DNA of 64,000 bases from Enterobacter asburiae (GTDB lineage Bacteria; Pseudomonadota; Gammaproteobacteria; Enterobacterales; Enterobacteriaceae): assembly GCF_007035645.1 (NCBI RefSeq), contig NZ_AP019632.1, forward strand, positions 2,356,001 through 2,420,000. The letters run 5' to 3'. Under the pieces are notes generated by a model. That model had not been told where the DNA came from, searched no databases, and saw only the letters and a list, made by a program, of their open reading frames with translations. The stretch's first letter is position 1. The number at the start of each line of letters is the position of its first letter. Positions 23,285 to 32,502 of the stretch are shown one piece after another. A program made the position numbers and the translations under genes.

Positions 23285-23722
23285 ATGCCGCAGACGTTAC
23301 CGGAAATTGATGTCTTGTTCGTCGCCGGGTTCGGACCCATTTCGCGGGATACGGAGTCCAGCAGCGCGTTTTATGTTCAGACACTCGGCCTTCCGCTGAA
23401 GCCGATGGAGGGGAATACCGATTATCTGCTCACTGAGGAGGATCAGCTGGAAGGCGTGAAGCATTTCGCCGTCTGGCCGCTCGCACAGGCGGCTGCATCC
23501 TGTTTTGGAGAGGAAAAGTGGCCAGTTGAGCACCCGATACCGCAGGGATGGGTTGAGTATGAGGTTCAGGATCTGGACTCGGCTACCCGCGTTCTAAGTG
23601 AAAAAGGCTATCGGCTGCTGGTAGCTAACCGTTTGGAACCGTGGGGGCAAACCGTCACTCGCCTGCTCAGCCCGGAAGGCTTGCTTACCGGGCTGACGAT
23701 TACGCCGTGGCTGCGGGGATAA
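23285..23722 (+). CDS. VOC family protein
   Basis: 145 residues from the ATG at 23285 with AGGAG five bases upstream. The single VOC module begins DVLFVAGFGPISRDTESSSAFYVQTLGLPLKP and ends with YRLLVANRLEPWGQTVTRLLSPEGLLTGLTITPW. Metal-ligand positions are only partly obvious, so catalytic activity is uncertain. Stand-alone; it follows the MFS gene by about 80 bases and may be part of the same transcript. Confidence 0.82.
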   Translation: MPQTLPEIDVLFVAGFGPISRDTESSSAFYVQTLGLPLKPMEGNTDYLLTEEDQLEGVKHFAVWPLAQAAASCFGEEKWPVEHPIPQGWVEYEVQDLDSATRVLSEKGYRLLVANRLEPWGQTVTRLLSPEGLLTGLTITPWLRG

Positions 23723-23921
23723 ATGGTTTTTGGAAAGCAGCATAGTAGGGGGAAACGCCTGCTTTGAGCGAACAGTGGGCGTACCCTTATGCTATTTACA
23801 CCAACGGTGTGAGTCTTTTTCTGTTAAGTTGAATGACGATGAAAACACACTCAGTCCTAACCTATTCAATGATTATTATCACCTGTCTGACTCAGGTGGG
23901 ATAACGTTCGCCATTTTCCCG

Positions 23922-23943
23922 CCGGTAAGGCGGGCCTTACCGG
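23922..23943. repeat. perfect 22-bp palindrome before the P-loop kinase gene
   Basis: Arms CCGGTAAGGC and GCCTTACCGG around two bases. A weaker stem (CACCTG/CAGGTG) sits about 20 bases upstream. It is 22 bases before the kinase ATG, so it could be an operator or could form an RNA hairpin next to the ribosome site. Confidence 0.45.
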
Positions 23944-23965
23944 TAACAATTCAGTGAGGTAAAGA

Positions 23966-24472
23966 ATGGACTCAAATGCAGTAACGACGCCTGAAAAACC
24001 TGTCTTGCACTTGTTATGTGGAAAAATTGCATCCGGAAAATCCACATTGTCAGCAAAATTAGGATCATCACCTGGGACTGTAATTGTCAGCGAGGATCGC
24101 TGGCTGGCTGCCCTCTTTACCAATGAAATGCAATCCATATCTGATTATGTACAGTATTCATTAAGACTAAGAAATGCCATGAAGCCTCATCTGGTTTCAC
24201 TACTCAAAGCTGGTTTATCAGTAGTTCTTGATTTCCCGGCAAACACACAAACAAATCGTGAATGGATGATGAGCATTATTAAGGAGTCAGGTGCCAGTAA
24301 TCAGCTGCACTATCTGAAAGTTTCTGATGAAGTATGTAAATCCCGCTTGCGCGCCCGTAATGCAGAAGGCGTGCATGAATTTTCTGCCTCAGACCAACAA
24401 TTTGACATCATAACGCGCTATTTCGAAGAGCCAACGGCTGATGAAGGGTTTGATATTATCGAATACTGCTAA
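23966..24472 (+). CDS. P-loop kinase-like ATP-binding protein
   Basis: 168 residues. It has a Walker A motif GKIASGKST at residues 19-27, DRWLA (a lid/Walker-B-like acidic position), the hydrophobic strand LSVVLDFPANTQTNREWM, and the DEVCKSRLRARN arginine-rich segment of small AAA_33/zeta-toxin-like kinases. It likely phosphorylates a small molecule or RNA end; substrate unknown. GTGAGGTAAAG precedes the ATG. Its AT-richer codon use compared with neighbours and isolated position suggest horizontal acquisition. Confidence 0.8.
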   Translation: MDSNAVTTPEKPVLHLLCGKIASGKSTLSAKLGSSPGTVIVSEDRWLAALFTNEMQSISDYVQYSLRLRNAMKPHLVSLLKAGLSVVLDFPANTQTNREWMMSIIKESGASNQLHYLKVSDEVCKSRLRARNAEGVHEFSASDQQFDIITRYFEEPTADEGFDIIEYC

Positions 24473-24490
24473 ATTTACCTTCCTGCACAA

Positions 24491-24520
24491 AAGCCGCCAG
24501 TTGGCGGCTTCTTTATTTTC
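24491..24520 (+). terminator. rho-independent terminator of the kinase gene
   Basis: Perfect 9-bp stem AAGCCGCCA/TGGCGGCTT with a two-base loop region followed by CTTTATTTTC, 18 bases after the stop. A further hairpin (GTCCGCT/AGCGGAC, 24562-24585) follows. Confidence 0.8.
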
Positions 24521-24638
24521 CATCTCATACGCTTATAAAAGGGTACTACAGCGAACTAAAAGTCCGCTCCTGGCACAAAGCGGACATCGGGTATTCCGGA
24601 AGTGCCCGACTCATGGTTAATTCCATTCACCAAAACTC

Positions 24639-25121
24639 TCACCTCCCCAAAGCCTCGACAATCACCCTCTCCATTTTCTCTGGCGTGGTCACCGGAGCAA
24701 AACGCTTGAGTGGTTTACCGTCGCGGCCGATCAGAAACTTAGTAAAGTTCCACTTGATCCGCCCTCCCAGCACGCCGGGCAATTCGTTTTTCAGATAACG
24801 AAACAGCGGGTGCGCTGCGTTACCGTTAACTTCTACCTTCTCAAACATCGGGAAGCTCACGCCGTAGTTGATGTGACAGGTTTTCGAGATTTCGTCGGCG
24901 CCGCCGGGTTCCTGTTTACCGAACTGGTTGCAGGGGAAGCCCAGCACCACTAGTCCTTGATCGGCGTATTTCTTGTATAGCGCTTCAAGGCCCGCATATT
25001 GCGGCGTAAAGCCACACTGGCTGGCGGTATTGACGACCAAAACCACCTTTCCCGCATAGTCGGCCATTGAGATAAGGCGGCCATCTAGGCGGGTGGCGGT
25101 AAGTTGATAAAAGCGAGTCAT
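24639..25121 (-). CDS. glutathione peroxidase family protein
   Basis: 160 residues from the ATG at 25121. The peroxidatic cysteine lies in NTASQCGFTPQYAGLEALY, followed by LVVLGFPCNQFGKQEPG (the Gln and signature block) and IKWNFTKFLIGRDGKPLKRFAP with the catalytic Trp-Asn. It is a Cys-type, non-selenium enzyme that probably uses thioredoxin and reduces lipid or alkyl hydroperoxides. It is shorter than E. coli BtuE, so I do not give that symbol. Cytoplasmic; stands alone, divergent from the serine hydrolase gene. Confidence 0.9.
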   Translation of the reverse strand: MTRFYQLTATRLDGRLISMADYAGKVVLVVNTASQCGFTPQYAGLEALYKKYADQGLVVLGFPCNQFGKQEPGGADEISKTCHINYGVSFPMFEKVEVNGNAAHPLFRYLKNELPGVLGGRIKWNFTKFLIGRDGKPLKRFAPVTTPEKMERVIVEALGR

Positions 25122-25258
25122 ACTGAAATCCCTCAAGGCTGGCCGAAAAGTCACGGTGACCATCAACAGGGCCGCCGCCGTTTAGAAAGTTTACATTCAG
25201 GCAGGCTATTTGTGATACATTCCTGGCGCGCCAATGACCACCACACTCGCTATCAGGT

Positions 25259-26530
25259 ATGCAGAACATAACAAAAAAAATTCGCTGGCTTCTGCTTACT
25301 CTCCCACTCCTCAGCGGTTGTGGCACGCTCTCACAGATGTCCTCCCCGGAAGGTACTCAGGAACTTCTCACCCATGATTCGCTGGATGGCGACGTTGACA
25401 GCGTGGTGCGTCACTATATGGCGCAAAAATCCGTTCCCGGGATGACGGTCGCGGTGATCCATAATCACGGCTCGCCGCAGTTTTACACATGGGGCGTAAC
25501 CGATGCGGTCAATCGCTATCCGGTCAGGTCCGACACCCTGTTTGCGCTCGGCTCGCTCAGCAAAGGGATCACGGCGGAAGTGGTGGCTTGTCTGGTGAAT
25601 GAAGGGCAACTGAACTGGAACGATAACCTGGCGACATTGCTACCGCCGGGGACGCCGCTTAGCGCGGATGCACAAAAAATCACCCTGCTTGAACTGGTAA
25701 CCCACACCTCCGGCCTGCCGCGTCAGAATATGGATGTTCCGATGCTTGGGAAATTCATCGGCTATTTAAGCACGGGCGAAAATTTTTATAGCGAGCTGGA
25801 CAGCGATAACGTGCTGCGCTACCTCGCCGACTGGCGGGCGCCAAAGAATAAAGTGCCGCAATATTCCAATACCGGCTACGCCCTGATCGGCTATATCCTG
25901 AAGCACAAGACCGGCGAAGATATCCAGAGTTTAGCCTCACGCTATATTTTCCGTCCGCTGCAAATGGCTAACAGCAGCTTTATTCCCCAGCAGCTCAAAG
26001 GCTACCCGCAGCGGGCGCTCGGCCACGCGGGCGATCAGCCGAAATTCATCCCGCGCGGGCAGCTCACCCCGGACTGGCATTTTTCCAACAACATGGTGGC
26101 GGCAGCGAGCTTGTACAGCAACGCCGAAGATCTGGCGGCCTATGCCCGCTATCACGTCTCAACGACCCACAATCCCCTGCTGGACAATGTCTTTGCCGAA
26201 GTGAGAAATACCGATATTCAACGCCCTGACGGAGTGCAGGGTATTGCCTGGACCACCGACTTTATCGGTCTGGAAAAAATCACCTATCAGGTCGGCTATA
26301 TCGGCGGTTACTCCAGCTTTATCGGCTATGACAAAGAAAAAGGCAATGCGGTGGTGGTGCTGCAAAATACCTTTAACTGGAGTAATTACATTGGCATCGC
26401 GCTGTTGATGGATATGGCGAAAAAAGACGGTCTGAGCCCTACACCGCCGACTTCGGCCTTAAGTTCTCATCAAACGCCAGCCGTTTCCGGTCAGGCTCAA
26501 CGTCTCGCAGCGGCTCCACCTGGTGCATAG
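25259..26530 (+). CDS. serine hydrolase lipoprotein (class C beta-lactamase/DD-peptidase fold)
   Basis: 423 residues. N-terminal lipoprotein signal with lipobox LSGC (Cys21). The catalytic tetrad S-LS-K lies at residues 99-102 ([11 protein letters not shown]), followed by HTSGLP and the Tyr motif YSN in [14 protein letters not shown]. The third active-site element reads YIGGYSSF rather than KTG, so an esterase or peptidase role fits better than beta-lactam hydrolysis. The fold seems complete by LLMDMAKK; the last about 30 residues (Pro/Ser/Ala-rich) are read across the 3' end of paaY on the opposite strand, a 92-bp overlap. Confidence 0.85.
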   Translation: MQNITKKIRWLLLTLPLLSGCGTLSQMSSPEGTQELLTHDSLDGDVDSVVRHYMAQKSVPGMTVAVIHNHGSPQFYTWGVTDAVNRYPVRSDTLFALGSLSKGITAEVVACLVNEGQLNWNDNLATLLPPGTPLSADAQKITLLELVTHTSGLPRQNMDVPMLGKFIGYLSTGENFYSELDSDNVLRYLADWRAPKNKVPQYSNTGYALIGYILKHKTGEDIQSLASRYIFRPLQMANSSFIPQQLKGYPQRALGHAGDQPKFIPRGQLTPDWHFSNNMVAAASLYSNAEDLAAYARYHVSTTHNPLLDNVFAEVRNTDIQRPDGVQGIAWTTDFIGLEKITYQVGYIGGYSSFIGYDKEKGNAVVVLQNTFNWSNYIGIALLMDMAKKDGLSPTPPTSALSSHQTPAVSGQAQRLAAAPPGA

Positions 26531-27035
26531 TTAGCTTGCAGCGCTCCACCAGCACCTGATACTCCCGCGTGCCCTGCTGCTTCCACGCCAGCTCCTGTTC
26601 GCTGAGTTCGCGAATCGCTTTGGCCGGGCTGCCGATAATCAAATGGTTGGCGGGCATCTCCGCTTTCGCCTTCACGAACGCCGCCGCGCCGACGATGCTG
26701 TTTTCACCGATGACCGCCCCGTCCATCACCACCGCGTTCATGCCCACCAGCGCATTGCGGCGGATCACGCAGCCGTGGAGAATAGCGCTGTGGCCGATAT
26801 GCCCGTCCTCTTCCACCACCGTGTCCTGCTCCGGGAAGCCGTGCATCACACAGTTATCCTGAATGTTGGCACCGTCTTTCACCACGATACGGCCAAAATC
26901 ACCGCGCAGGCTGGCGTTAGGACCGACGTAAACGCCTTTGCCCAGAATCACGTCGCCAATCAGCACCGCCGTCGGGTGAACATAGCTCTCGTCCGGCACG
27001 ACCGGCGTCAGACCGTCAATTTGATAAACTGGCAT
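26439..27035 (-). CDS. paaY: PaaY, hexapeptide-repeat thioesterase of phenylacetate catabolism
   Basis: 198 residues from the ATG at 27035 with AGGAG upstream (a GTG two codons earlier is in frame). A left-handed beta-helix of the gamma-carbonic anhydrase family: [52 protein letters not shown] with His ligands, and [12 protein letters not shown]. The protein closely resembles E. coli PaaY, a thioesterase thought to hydrolyse dead-end CoA adducts of ring-cleavage products. It follows paaX by nine bases and overlaps the convergent serine hydrolase gene by 92 bp. Confidence 0.93.
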   Translation of the reverse strand: MPVYQIDGLTPVVPDESYVHPTAVLIGDVILGKGVYVGPNASLRGDFGRIVVKDGANIQDNCVMHGFPEQDTVVEEDGHIGHSAILHGCVIRRNALVGMNAVVMDGAVIGENSIVGAAAFVKAKAEMPANHLIIGSPAKAIRELSEQELAWKQQGTREYQVLVERCKLTMHQVEPLRDVEPDRKRLAFDENLRPKSAV

Positions 27036-27044
27036 CTTCACTCC

Positions 27045-27971
27045 TTATGCGCTTGTAAGACCACCAAAGCGTTGATAGTAGAGCGTGCCGGGCACGGGCA
27101 ACTCGCCCACGGAGGTTTCGCCCTTCTCGCTGACAAACGCCAGCGCCCCCGGCGCGACACGCTGATAGATGTTAATGCAGAGCTGTCGGGCGCTTTGCCC
27201 CGCCCAGTGCGCGGGCAGCAACTCTTCCGGCAGCAGCGGATCTTTCAGCACCACGCGACGATAAAAGTGAATCAGCAGCAGCTGGATCTGGAAACAGCGT
27301 TCCGGCGTCAGCTCCTCCGGCGCGGCCTCTTTCAACAGCGGCAGCAGCGGGCGGAATGAATCGATGAACGTCTCGTACATCGCGTTTTGCTCGGTTAACT
27401 GCCAGCACTCCTCCACCCGCGAACGCAGCGCGGCACGGGAGAGCGCCAGCGGCGAGTGGGCTTCAAAGAAAATCACGTTTTCCGCCACGCCGGCATCGTG
27501 AAGCAGGGACTGCACGTCCGCCAGATGCTGCGACGGCGAGGCCATCAGGCTCGGCGCCAGCGTGCCAAACCCCTGCCAGATCAGCTGTTTTTTGACGTCG
27601 GCAAGGGTGGTTTTATCCAGACCTTCGGAGAGCAGCAACAGCCATTTGCCGTCCCAGGCGGGCAGTTCCGCGCGGTAAATCTTATTCTCCGCGCGACGCG
27701 TCAGGCGAAGCCCCTTATCGCTCAGGCGGTAAAAGCTGCGACGCCCGATGCGGGAAACGTCCAGCCAGCCCTCTTTGTTGAGGCGAAACAGCGCGGTGCG
27801 CACGAAGCGCTCGCCAAACCCCATGCCTTCCAGCAGGGCGGCCAGGCTACCGAGCCAAATCTCACCGCCGCGATGGGAAAGCGCGTCACCGTATAACGAG
27901 GAGATAAGCGAGGTCCCGCTGACGGGAACGGAGCTGACCGCGTGCTGGATAAAGGCGTCGAGTTTATTCAT
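27045..27971 (-). CDS. paaX: PaaX, phenylacetyl-CoA-responsive repressor
   Basis: 308 residues if started at MNKLDAFIQHAV (27971), matching the E. coli start as I remember it; an ATG three codons upstream (27980) is possible, and neither has a strong ribosome site. The N terminus has a winged helix-turn-helix (GGEIWLGSLAALLEGMGFGERFVRTALFRLNKEGWLDVSRIGRRSFYRLSDKG); the rest is the PaaX effector and C-terminal domains. It represses the paa promoters until phenylacetyl-CoA accumulates. The C terminus stops soon after FGGL and appears several residues shorter than in E. coli. Confidence 0.93.
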   Translation of the reverse strand: MNKLDAFIQHAVSSVPVSGTSLISSLYGDALSHRGGEIWLGSLAALLEGMGFGERFVRTALFRLNKEGWLDVSRIGRRSFYRLSDKGLRLTRRAENKIYRAELPAWDGKWLLLLSEGLDKTTLADVKKQLIWQGFGTLAPSLMASPSQHLADVQSLLHDAGVAENVIFFEAHSPLALSRAALRSRVEECWQLTEQNAMYETFIDSFRPLLPLLKEAAPEELTPERCFQIQLLLIHFYRRVVLKDPLLPEELLPAHWAGQSARQLCINIYQRVAPGALAFVSEKGETSVGELPVPGTLYYQRFGGLTSA

Positions 27972-28031
27972 GTGATTCATTCTGTTGTTATTTTTGTCCT
28001 GGATGAATCATAGCATAGGATTTTGGGGTTT

Positions 28032-28110
28032 CCCCCTCACCCTAACCCTCTCCCAAAGGGAGAGGGAACTGTTTACACCCTCTCCCTTTGGGAGAAGGCC
28101 GGGGTGAGGG
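28032..28110. repeat. dispersed CCCTCACCC..CCTCTCCC palindromic repeat (copy 1, inverted pair)
   Basis: Two units, CCCTCACCCTAACCCTCTCC and a mirror copy ending GGGGTGAGGG, lie head to head between paaX and paaK, each with an inner GGGAGAGGG stem. Related single units occur at 40083-40120 and 46087-46118, always between genes. Confidence 0.7.
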
Positions 28111-28115
28111 AAAAC

Positions 28116-29432
28116 TTAGCCGTTGGCCGCAGCTTTACGCAGGTCAAACACCCGGCAGGCTTTGCCCTCCGAGCGCGGGATGCTGCCGCAGTTAACAATC
28201 ATTACGTCGGTGGAAATCCCCACCATCGACTTAATGCGGTGGCGAAGCTGGTGGCACACCTGGCAACGCTGCTCATGGGTCAGCGTGAGGCTACTCTCTT
28301 TCAGCTCGACCTTCACGGAAAGTGAATCAAGATGCCCGCGACGGTTCACCTCCAGCTGATAGTGCGGAGAAAGGTGTTCGAACTTGACGATCTCCTCTTC
28401 CAGCTGCGACGGGAAGACGTTGACGCCGCGGATGATCAGCATATCGTCACTGCGCCCGCTGATGCGGTCCATGCGGCGCATGCTGCGCGCGGTGGCCGGG
28501 AGCAGACGCGTTAGATCGCGGGTGCGGTAGCGGATCACCGGCAGCGCCTCTTTGGTCAGCGTGGTGAACAGCAGTTCGCCCTGCTGGCCGTCATCCAGCG
28601 GCGTGCCGTCGTTCGGGTTGACGATCTCCGGGTAGAAGTGATCTTCCCAGATGGTCGGGCCGTCGACGGTTTCGATACACTCCATCGCCACGCCCGGCCC
28701 CATCACTTCGGAGAGGCCATAGATATCCAGCGCGGTAATGCCCAAGCGTTTTTCGATTTCGCGACGCATGGCCTGCGTCCACGGCTCGGCGCCGAAGACG
28801 CCCACGCGCAGGGAACAGCCGCTGGCATCGCCGCCCATCTGGCGCTCCAGCTCCTCAATCAGGTTGAGGCAGTAGGACGGCGTCACCATGATCATGTCCG
28901 GCTGGAAATCACGGATCAGCTGCGCCTGTTTCTCCGTCTGGCCGCCGGACATCGGGATCACCGTCGCGCCTAAACGCTCGGCGCCGTAGTGCGCCCCCAG
29001 CCCGCCGGTAAACAGGCCGTAGCCATACGCCACGTGAATTTTGTCCTTCGCGCTGCCGCCCGCGGCGCGCAGGGAGCGGGCCACCAGATTGGCCCAGTTG
29101 TCGATGTCGCCCTGCGTGTAGCCGACAACGGTCGGTTTGCCGGTGGTGCCGGATGAGGCGTGAATACGCACCACCTGCTCCATCGGCACGGCAAAGGTAT
29201 CGAACGGATAGTTATCCCGCAGGTCCTGCTTGGTGGTGCACGGGAATTTACGGATATCCGCCAGCTCGTTGAAATCGTCAGGGTGAACGCCCGCCGCGTC
29301 AAACTTGCGTTTGTACATCGGCACGTTGTTGTAGGCGTGATGCAGCGTCCATTTCAGACGCTCGGTCTGCAGCGCCTGTAGCTCGTCAAGGGAGGCCGTT
29401 TCAATCGGATCAAGCTTTGTTGTATTTGTCAT
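28116..29432 (-). CDS. paaK: PaaK, phenylacetate-CoA ligase
   Basis: 438 residues, an AMP-forming acyl-CoA ligase. The P-loop is RIHASSGTTGKPTVVGYT (about residues 92-109), followed by the adenine-binding DIYGLSEVMGPG and the C-terminal lid starting near DRISGRSDDMLIIRGVNVFPSQLEEEI. It converts phenylacetate, ATP and CoA to phenylacetyl-CoA, which is both the substrate of PaaABCE and the inducer for PaaX. It is the last gene of the paaA-K operon; paaJ ends 27 bases upstream. Confidence 0.96.
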   Translation of the reverse strand: MTNTTKLDPIETASLDELQALQTERLKWTLHHAYNNVPMYKRKFDAAGVHPDDFNELADIRKFPCTTKQDLRDNYPFDTFAVPMEQVVRIHASSGTTGKPTVVGYTQGDIDNWANLVARSLRAAGGSAKDKIHVAYGYGLFTGGLGAHYGAERLGATVIPMSGGQTEKQAQLIRDFQPDMIMVTPSYCLNLIEELERQMGGDASGCSLRVGVFGAEPWTQAMRREIEKRLGITALDIYGLSEVMGPGVAMECIETVDGPTIWEDHFYPEIVNPNDGTPLDDGQQGELLFTTLTKEALPVIRYRTRDLTRLLPATARSMRRMDRISGRSDDMLIIRGVNVFPSQLEEEIVKFEHLSPHYQLEVNRRGHLDSLSVKVELKESSLTLTHEQRCQVCHQLRHRIKSMVGISTDVMIVNCGSIPRSEGKACRVFDLRKAAANG

Positions 29433-29459
29433 TGTAGGGTACTCACATTGTTTTTATGC

Positions 29460-30665
29460 TCAAACACGCTCAAGGATCATGGCAATGCCCTGACCCACAC
29501 CGATGCACATCGTACACAGCGCGTAGCGCCCGCCGCGTCGGTGCAGTTCGTTGCTCGCGGCCAGCGCCAGTCTGGCACCGCTCATGCCCAGCGGGTGGCC
29601 CAGCGCAATCGCGCCACCGTTCGGGTTGACGTGCGCGGCATCATCCGGCAGGCCTAACTGACGCAGCACGCCCAGCGCCTGCGAGGCGAAAGCTTCGTTA
29701 AGCTCGACAACGTCCATATCGTTAATGCTGAGTCCGGCGCGTTCCAGCACCTTGCGGGTCGCAGGGACCGGGCCGAGCCCCATCAGACGAGGCTCCACGC
29801 CCGCCGTCGCCATCGCCACGATCCGCGTGCGCGGGACCAATCCCTGCGCCAGCGCCATCTTCTCGCTGGCGACGATCAGCGCCGCAGCGCCGTCGTTGAC
29901 GCCGGAGGCATTCCCCGCCGTAACCACCCCGTTCTTACGAAACGGCGTTTTTAGCCCGGCGAGCTGTTCGAGCGTGGTGTCCGCGCGCGGATGTTCATCC
30001 ACGCAGAACTCAGTGACCGCCCCTTTTTTGCCCGGCACCGGTACCGACACAATCTCCTGCGCCAGAATGCCGTTCTGCTGCGCCTGCGCGGTACGCTGCT
30101 GGCTGCGCAGCGCGAATGCGTCCTGATCGGCACGGCTGATATTTAACAATTCAGCTACATTCTCTGCCGTTTCCGGCATACTGTCAGTTCCGAATTGCTG
30201 ATGCATGAGCGGATTCACAAATCGCCAGCCGATAGTGGTATCAAAGATTTCCGCCTGACGCTGAAACGCGGCGGTGGCTTTGCCCATCACAAACGGCGCG
30301 CGCGACATCGACTCCACGCCGCCCGCAATCAGCAGCTCGCCATCGCCCGCCTTAATGGCGCGGGCAGCAAACCCAATCGCGTCCAGACCCGACCCGCACA
30401 GGCGGTTAATGGTGGTTCCGGACACCGTCTGCGGCAGCCCGGCGAGCAGGGACGACATGCGCGCTACGTTGCGGTTATCTTCCCCCGCCTGGTTAGCGCA
30501 GCCGAAAATCACATCGTCGATCCGCCCGAGGTCGAGCTGGGGATAGCGGGCCAGCAGCGCGCGCAGCGGCACGGCACCGAGATCGTCGGTCCGGACTGCG
30601 GCAAGCGCGCCGCCGTAGCGACCCACCGGGGTTCGAACGCCATCACAAATAAATGCGTCACGCAT
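29460..30665 (-). CDS. paaJ: PaaJ, 3-oxoadipyl-CoA / 3-oxo-5,6-dehydrosuberyl-CoA thiolase
   Basis: 401 residues, thiolase fold with both domains. The nucleophilic cysteine is in [15 protein letters not shown], the active-site His in [17 protein letters not shown] and the second Cys in [14 protein letters not shown]. It cleaves acetyl-CoA at two steps of the pathway, first from the C8 ring-cleavage product and finally from 3-oxoadipyl-CoA to give succinyl-CoA. The start codon shares one base with the paaI stop (TGATG). Confidence 0.95.
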   Translation of the reverse strand: MRDAFICDGVRTPVGRYGGALAAVRTDDLGAVPLRALLARYPQLDLGRIDDVIFGCANQAGEDNRNVARMSSLLAGLPQTVSGTTINRLCGSGLDAIGFAARAIKAGDGELLIAGGVESMSRAPFVMGKATAAFQRQAEIFDTTIGWRFVNPLMHQQFGTDSMPETAENVAELLNISRADQDAFALRSQQRTAQAQQNGILAQEIVSVPVPGKKGAVTEFCVDEHPRADTTLEQLAGLKTPFRKNGVVTAGNASGVNDGAAALIVASEKMALAQGLVPRTRIVAMATAGVEPRLMGLGPVPATRKVLERAGLSINDMDVVELNEAFASQALGVLRQLGLPDDAAHVNPNGGAIALGHPLGMSGARLALAASNELHRRGGRYALCTMCIGVGQGIAMILERV

Positions 30666-31087
30666 CAGGCCTCTCCTGTCACGCTGCCGCCGATGCGGTG
30701 AGATTTCCCGCGAAAAAGGGCGACGGTTTTCTGTTGTTGGTTCTGGATTTCAATGTCATACACGCCGGTCAGCTTGCCCTGATGCATCACCCGCGCGGTG
30801 GCGGTGAGCGTGTCCCCGGCAAAGCCCGGACGCAGAAAATCAATCGAGCAGCCTGAGGCTACCGCCGCCAGCCCCTGGCTGTTGCAGGCGTAGGCAAAGG
30901 CGGTGTCTGCCAGCGAAAAAAGCTGTCCGCCGTGGCAGGTTTCATGGCCGTTCAGCATCTGCGGGGTGATGGTCATGGTCACCACCGCGTAGCCCTCGTC
31001 CATGTCGACAATGTCCATCCCCATCGCCTGCGCGCAGGCGTCTCGTTCGTACATCGCGCGGGCGTTATGCCAGGCGTTATGACTCAT
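30665..31087 (-). CDS. paaI: PaaI, phenylacetyl-CoA thioesterase (hotdog fold)
   Basis: 140 residues, a single hotdog domain with the signature LNGHETCHGGQLFSLADTAFAYACNS. PaaI hydrolyses ring-hydroxylated phenylacetyl-CoA products that would otherwise trap CoA. The start overlaps the end of paaH by 11 bases and the stop overlaps paaJ, so it is translationally coupled on both sides. Confidence 0.94.
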   Translation of the reverse strand: MSHNAWHNARAMYERDACAQAMGMDIVDMDEGYAVVTMTITPQMLNGHETCHGGQLFSLADTAFAYACNSQGLAAVASGCSIDFLRPGFAGDTLTATARVMHQGKLTGVYDIEIQNQQQKTVALFRGKSHRIGGSVTGEA

Positions 31088-32501
31088 AGCTACTCTCCAG
31101 AAGCGCGCGCTGGCGCAGCAGGGAACAGGGGCGATAGCGCTCTTCGCCGTAATGACGCTGCAGGTTCTCCAGCAGCGTCAGCAGGCGCTGCCAGCCCAGC
31201 CGCTCGCCCCAGGCGATCGGCCCGCTCGGGTAGTTCACGCCCAGACGCATGGCTGTATCGATGTCCTTCTCGCTGGCGACCCCTTTTTGCAGGGCATCCA
31301 GCGCTTCGTTGGCAATCATCGCCAGCGTGCGCCAGACCAGCAGGCCGGGATAATCGGCAATTTGCACCACCCGGTTACCCTGCTGCTGCAGGTAGCGGAT
31401 GGCCTTTTGCGTCGCGGTGTGCGGGTTGCTGGCGGCCGCCGCAATCACCGCCACGTCGCGCTCAATGCGGTCCACCACCACCACCGGGCCGTTGAGCCGC
31501 AGCGCCAGCGCCTGAGCGGTTTCGCCCTGCGTTTCGATCAGGTACACATCATCAATTTCGGTGACACCGTCACGTCTTCTTTCCACGCGCATCGGGCTGT
31601 AGCTGTCGTTCACGGCTGGCACCCACTGCACGTCGGGTTTGTCACCCTGCCAGTCGTAGACGCCCTTCCCGCTCTTTTTGCCCAGCCTTCCTGCCAGCAC
31701 CAGCTCCTGCTGCACCAGCGAAGGCAGAAAACGACGCTCCTGCCAGAAGGCGTTAAATACCGAGCAGGTCACCGCGAAATTCACGTCCTGACCAATCATG
31801 TCGGTCAGCTCCAGCGGCCCCATCGGGAAACCGCCGCCGTCGCGCAGGGCGGCATCAATCACCTCCGGCGGCGCGACCTGCTCTTCCAGCGCGCGCCAGG
31901 CTTCGGAATAAAACGGACGCGCGACGCGGTTGACGATGAACCCCGGCGTTGACTGGCAGCGAACGGGCTGTTTGCCCCAGTTCAGCGCCAGCTCGCACAG
32001 CGCGTCGGCCACTTCCGGAGAGGTCGCCAGCCCGCTGACCACCTCCACCAGCTTCATCACCGGCGCCGGGTTGAAGAAGTGCAGCCCTGCGACGCGCTCC
32101 GGGTGGTGGACGTCCGCAGCAATCGCCGTAACGGAGATGGAAGAGGTATTGCTGGTCAGCACCGTTTGCGGCGGGCAGATCTCAGCCAACTGAGCAAACA
32201 GCGCCTTTTTCACCTCCAGACGCTCGGAGGCCGCTTCTATGACCAGATCGGCCGCGGCGAGCGCCTCGATATCGGTGACCGGAAGCAGCCGGGCGAGGAT
32301 CTGGCTCCCGGCATCGGCGGAGAGTTTTCCGCGCGTCACCCGGGAGGCCAGACGCTGGCGGATCCCGTCGATGGCGCGCGATATCGCATCGCTGGAGATG
32401 TCGTAGATCAGCACCTGATGCCCATGGCTGGCCGCGACTTCGGCAATCCCTGCGCCCATGGTGCCGCTGCCAATCACGGCGACAGTCCGTATGTTCAGCA
32501 T
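31077..32501 (-). CDS. paaH: PaaH, 3-hydroxyadipyl-CoA dehydrogenase
   Basis: 474 residues. The N-terminal NAD-binding domain has VAVIGSGTMGAGIAEVAASHGHQVLIYD at residues 7-34, the catalytic region has VAGLHFFNPAPVMKLVEVV and PGFIVNRVARPFYSEAWR, and a second 3HCDH C-terminal domain follows (FLVWRTLAMIANEALDALQKG). It oxidises 3-hydroxyadipyl-CoA to 3-oxoadipyl-CoA with NAD+. Immediately after paaG (one intervening base) and overlapping paaI. Confidence 0.95.
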   Translation of the reverse strand: MLNIRTVAVIGSGTMGAGIAEVAASHGHQVLIYDISSDAISRAIDGIRQRLASRVTRGKLSADAGSQILARLLPVTDIEALAAADLVIEAASERLEVKKALFAQLAEICPPQTVLTSNTSSISVTAIAADVHHPERVAGLHFFNPAPVMKLVEVVSGLATSPEVADALCELALNWGKQPVRCQSTPGFIVNRVARPFYSEAWRALEEQVAPPEVIDAALRDGGGFPMGPLELTDMIGQDVNFAVTCSVFNAFWQERRFLPSLVQQELVLAGRLGKKSGKGVYDWQGDKPDVQWVPAVNDSYSPMRVERRRDGVTEIDDVYLIETQGETAQALALRLNGPVVVVDRIERDVAVIAAAASNPHTATQKAIRYLQQQGNRVVQIADYPGLLVWRTLAMIANEALDALQKGVASEKDIDTAMRLGVNYPSGPIAWGERLGWQRLLTLLENLQRHYGEERYRPCSLLRQRALLESSYES

Positions 32502-32502
32502 C

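Noticed and set aside
23730..23957. 75-codon plus-strand frame before the kinase gene
   Set aside because: Overlaps the palindromic region, lacks a ribosome site, and the sequence has no recognisable pattern.
25259..26530. Chromosomal AmpC beta-lactamase
   Set aside because: The protein has an S-x-x-K and YSN motif but no KTG, and carries a lipoprotein signal; it fits a general serine hydrolase or peptidase instead.
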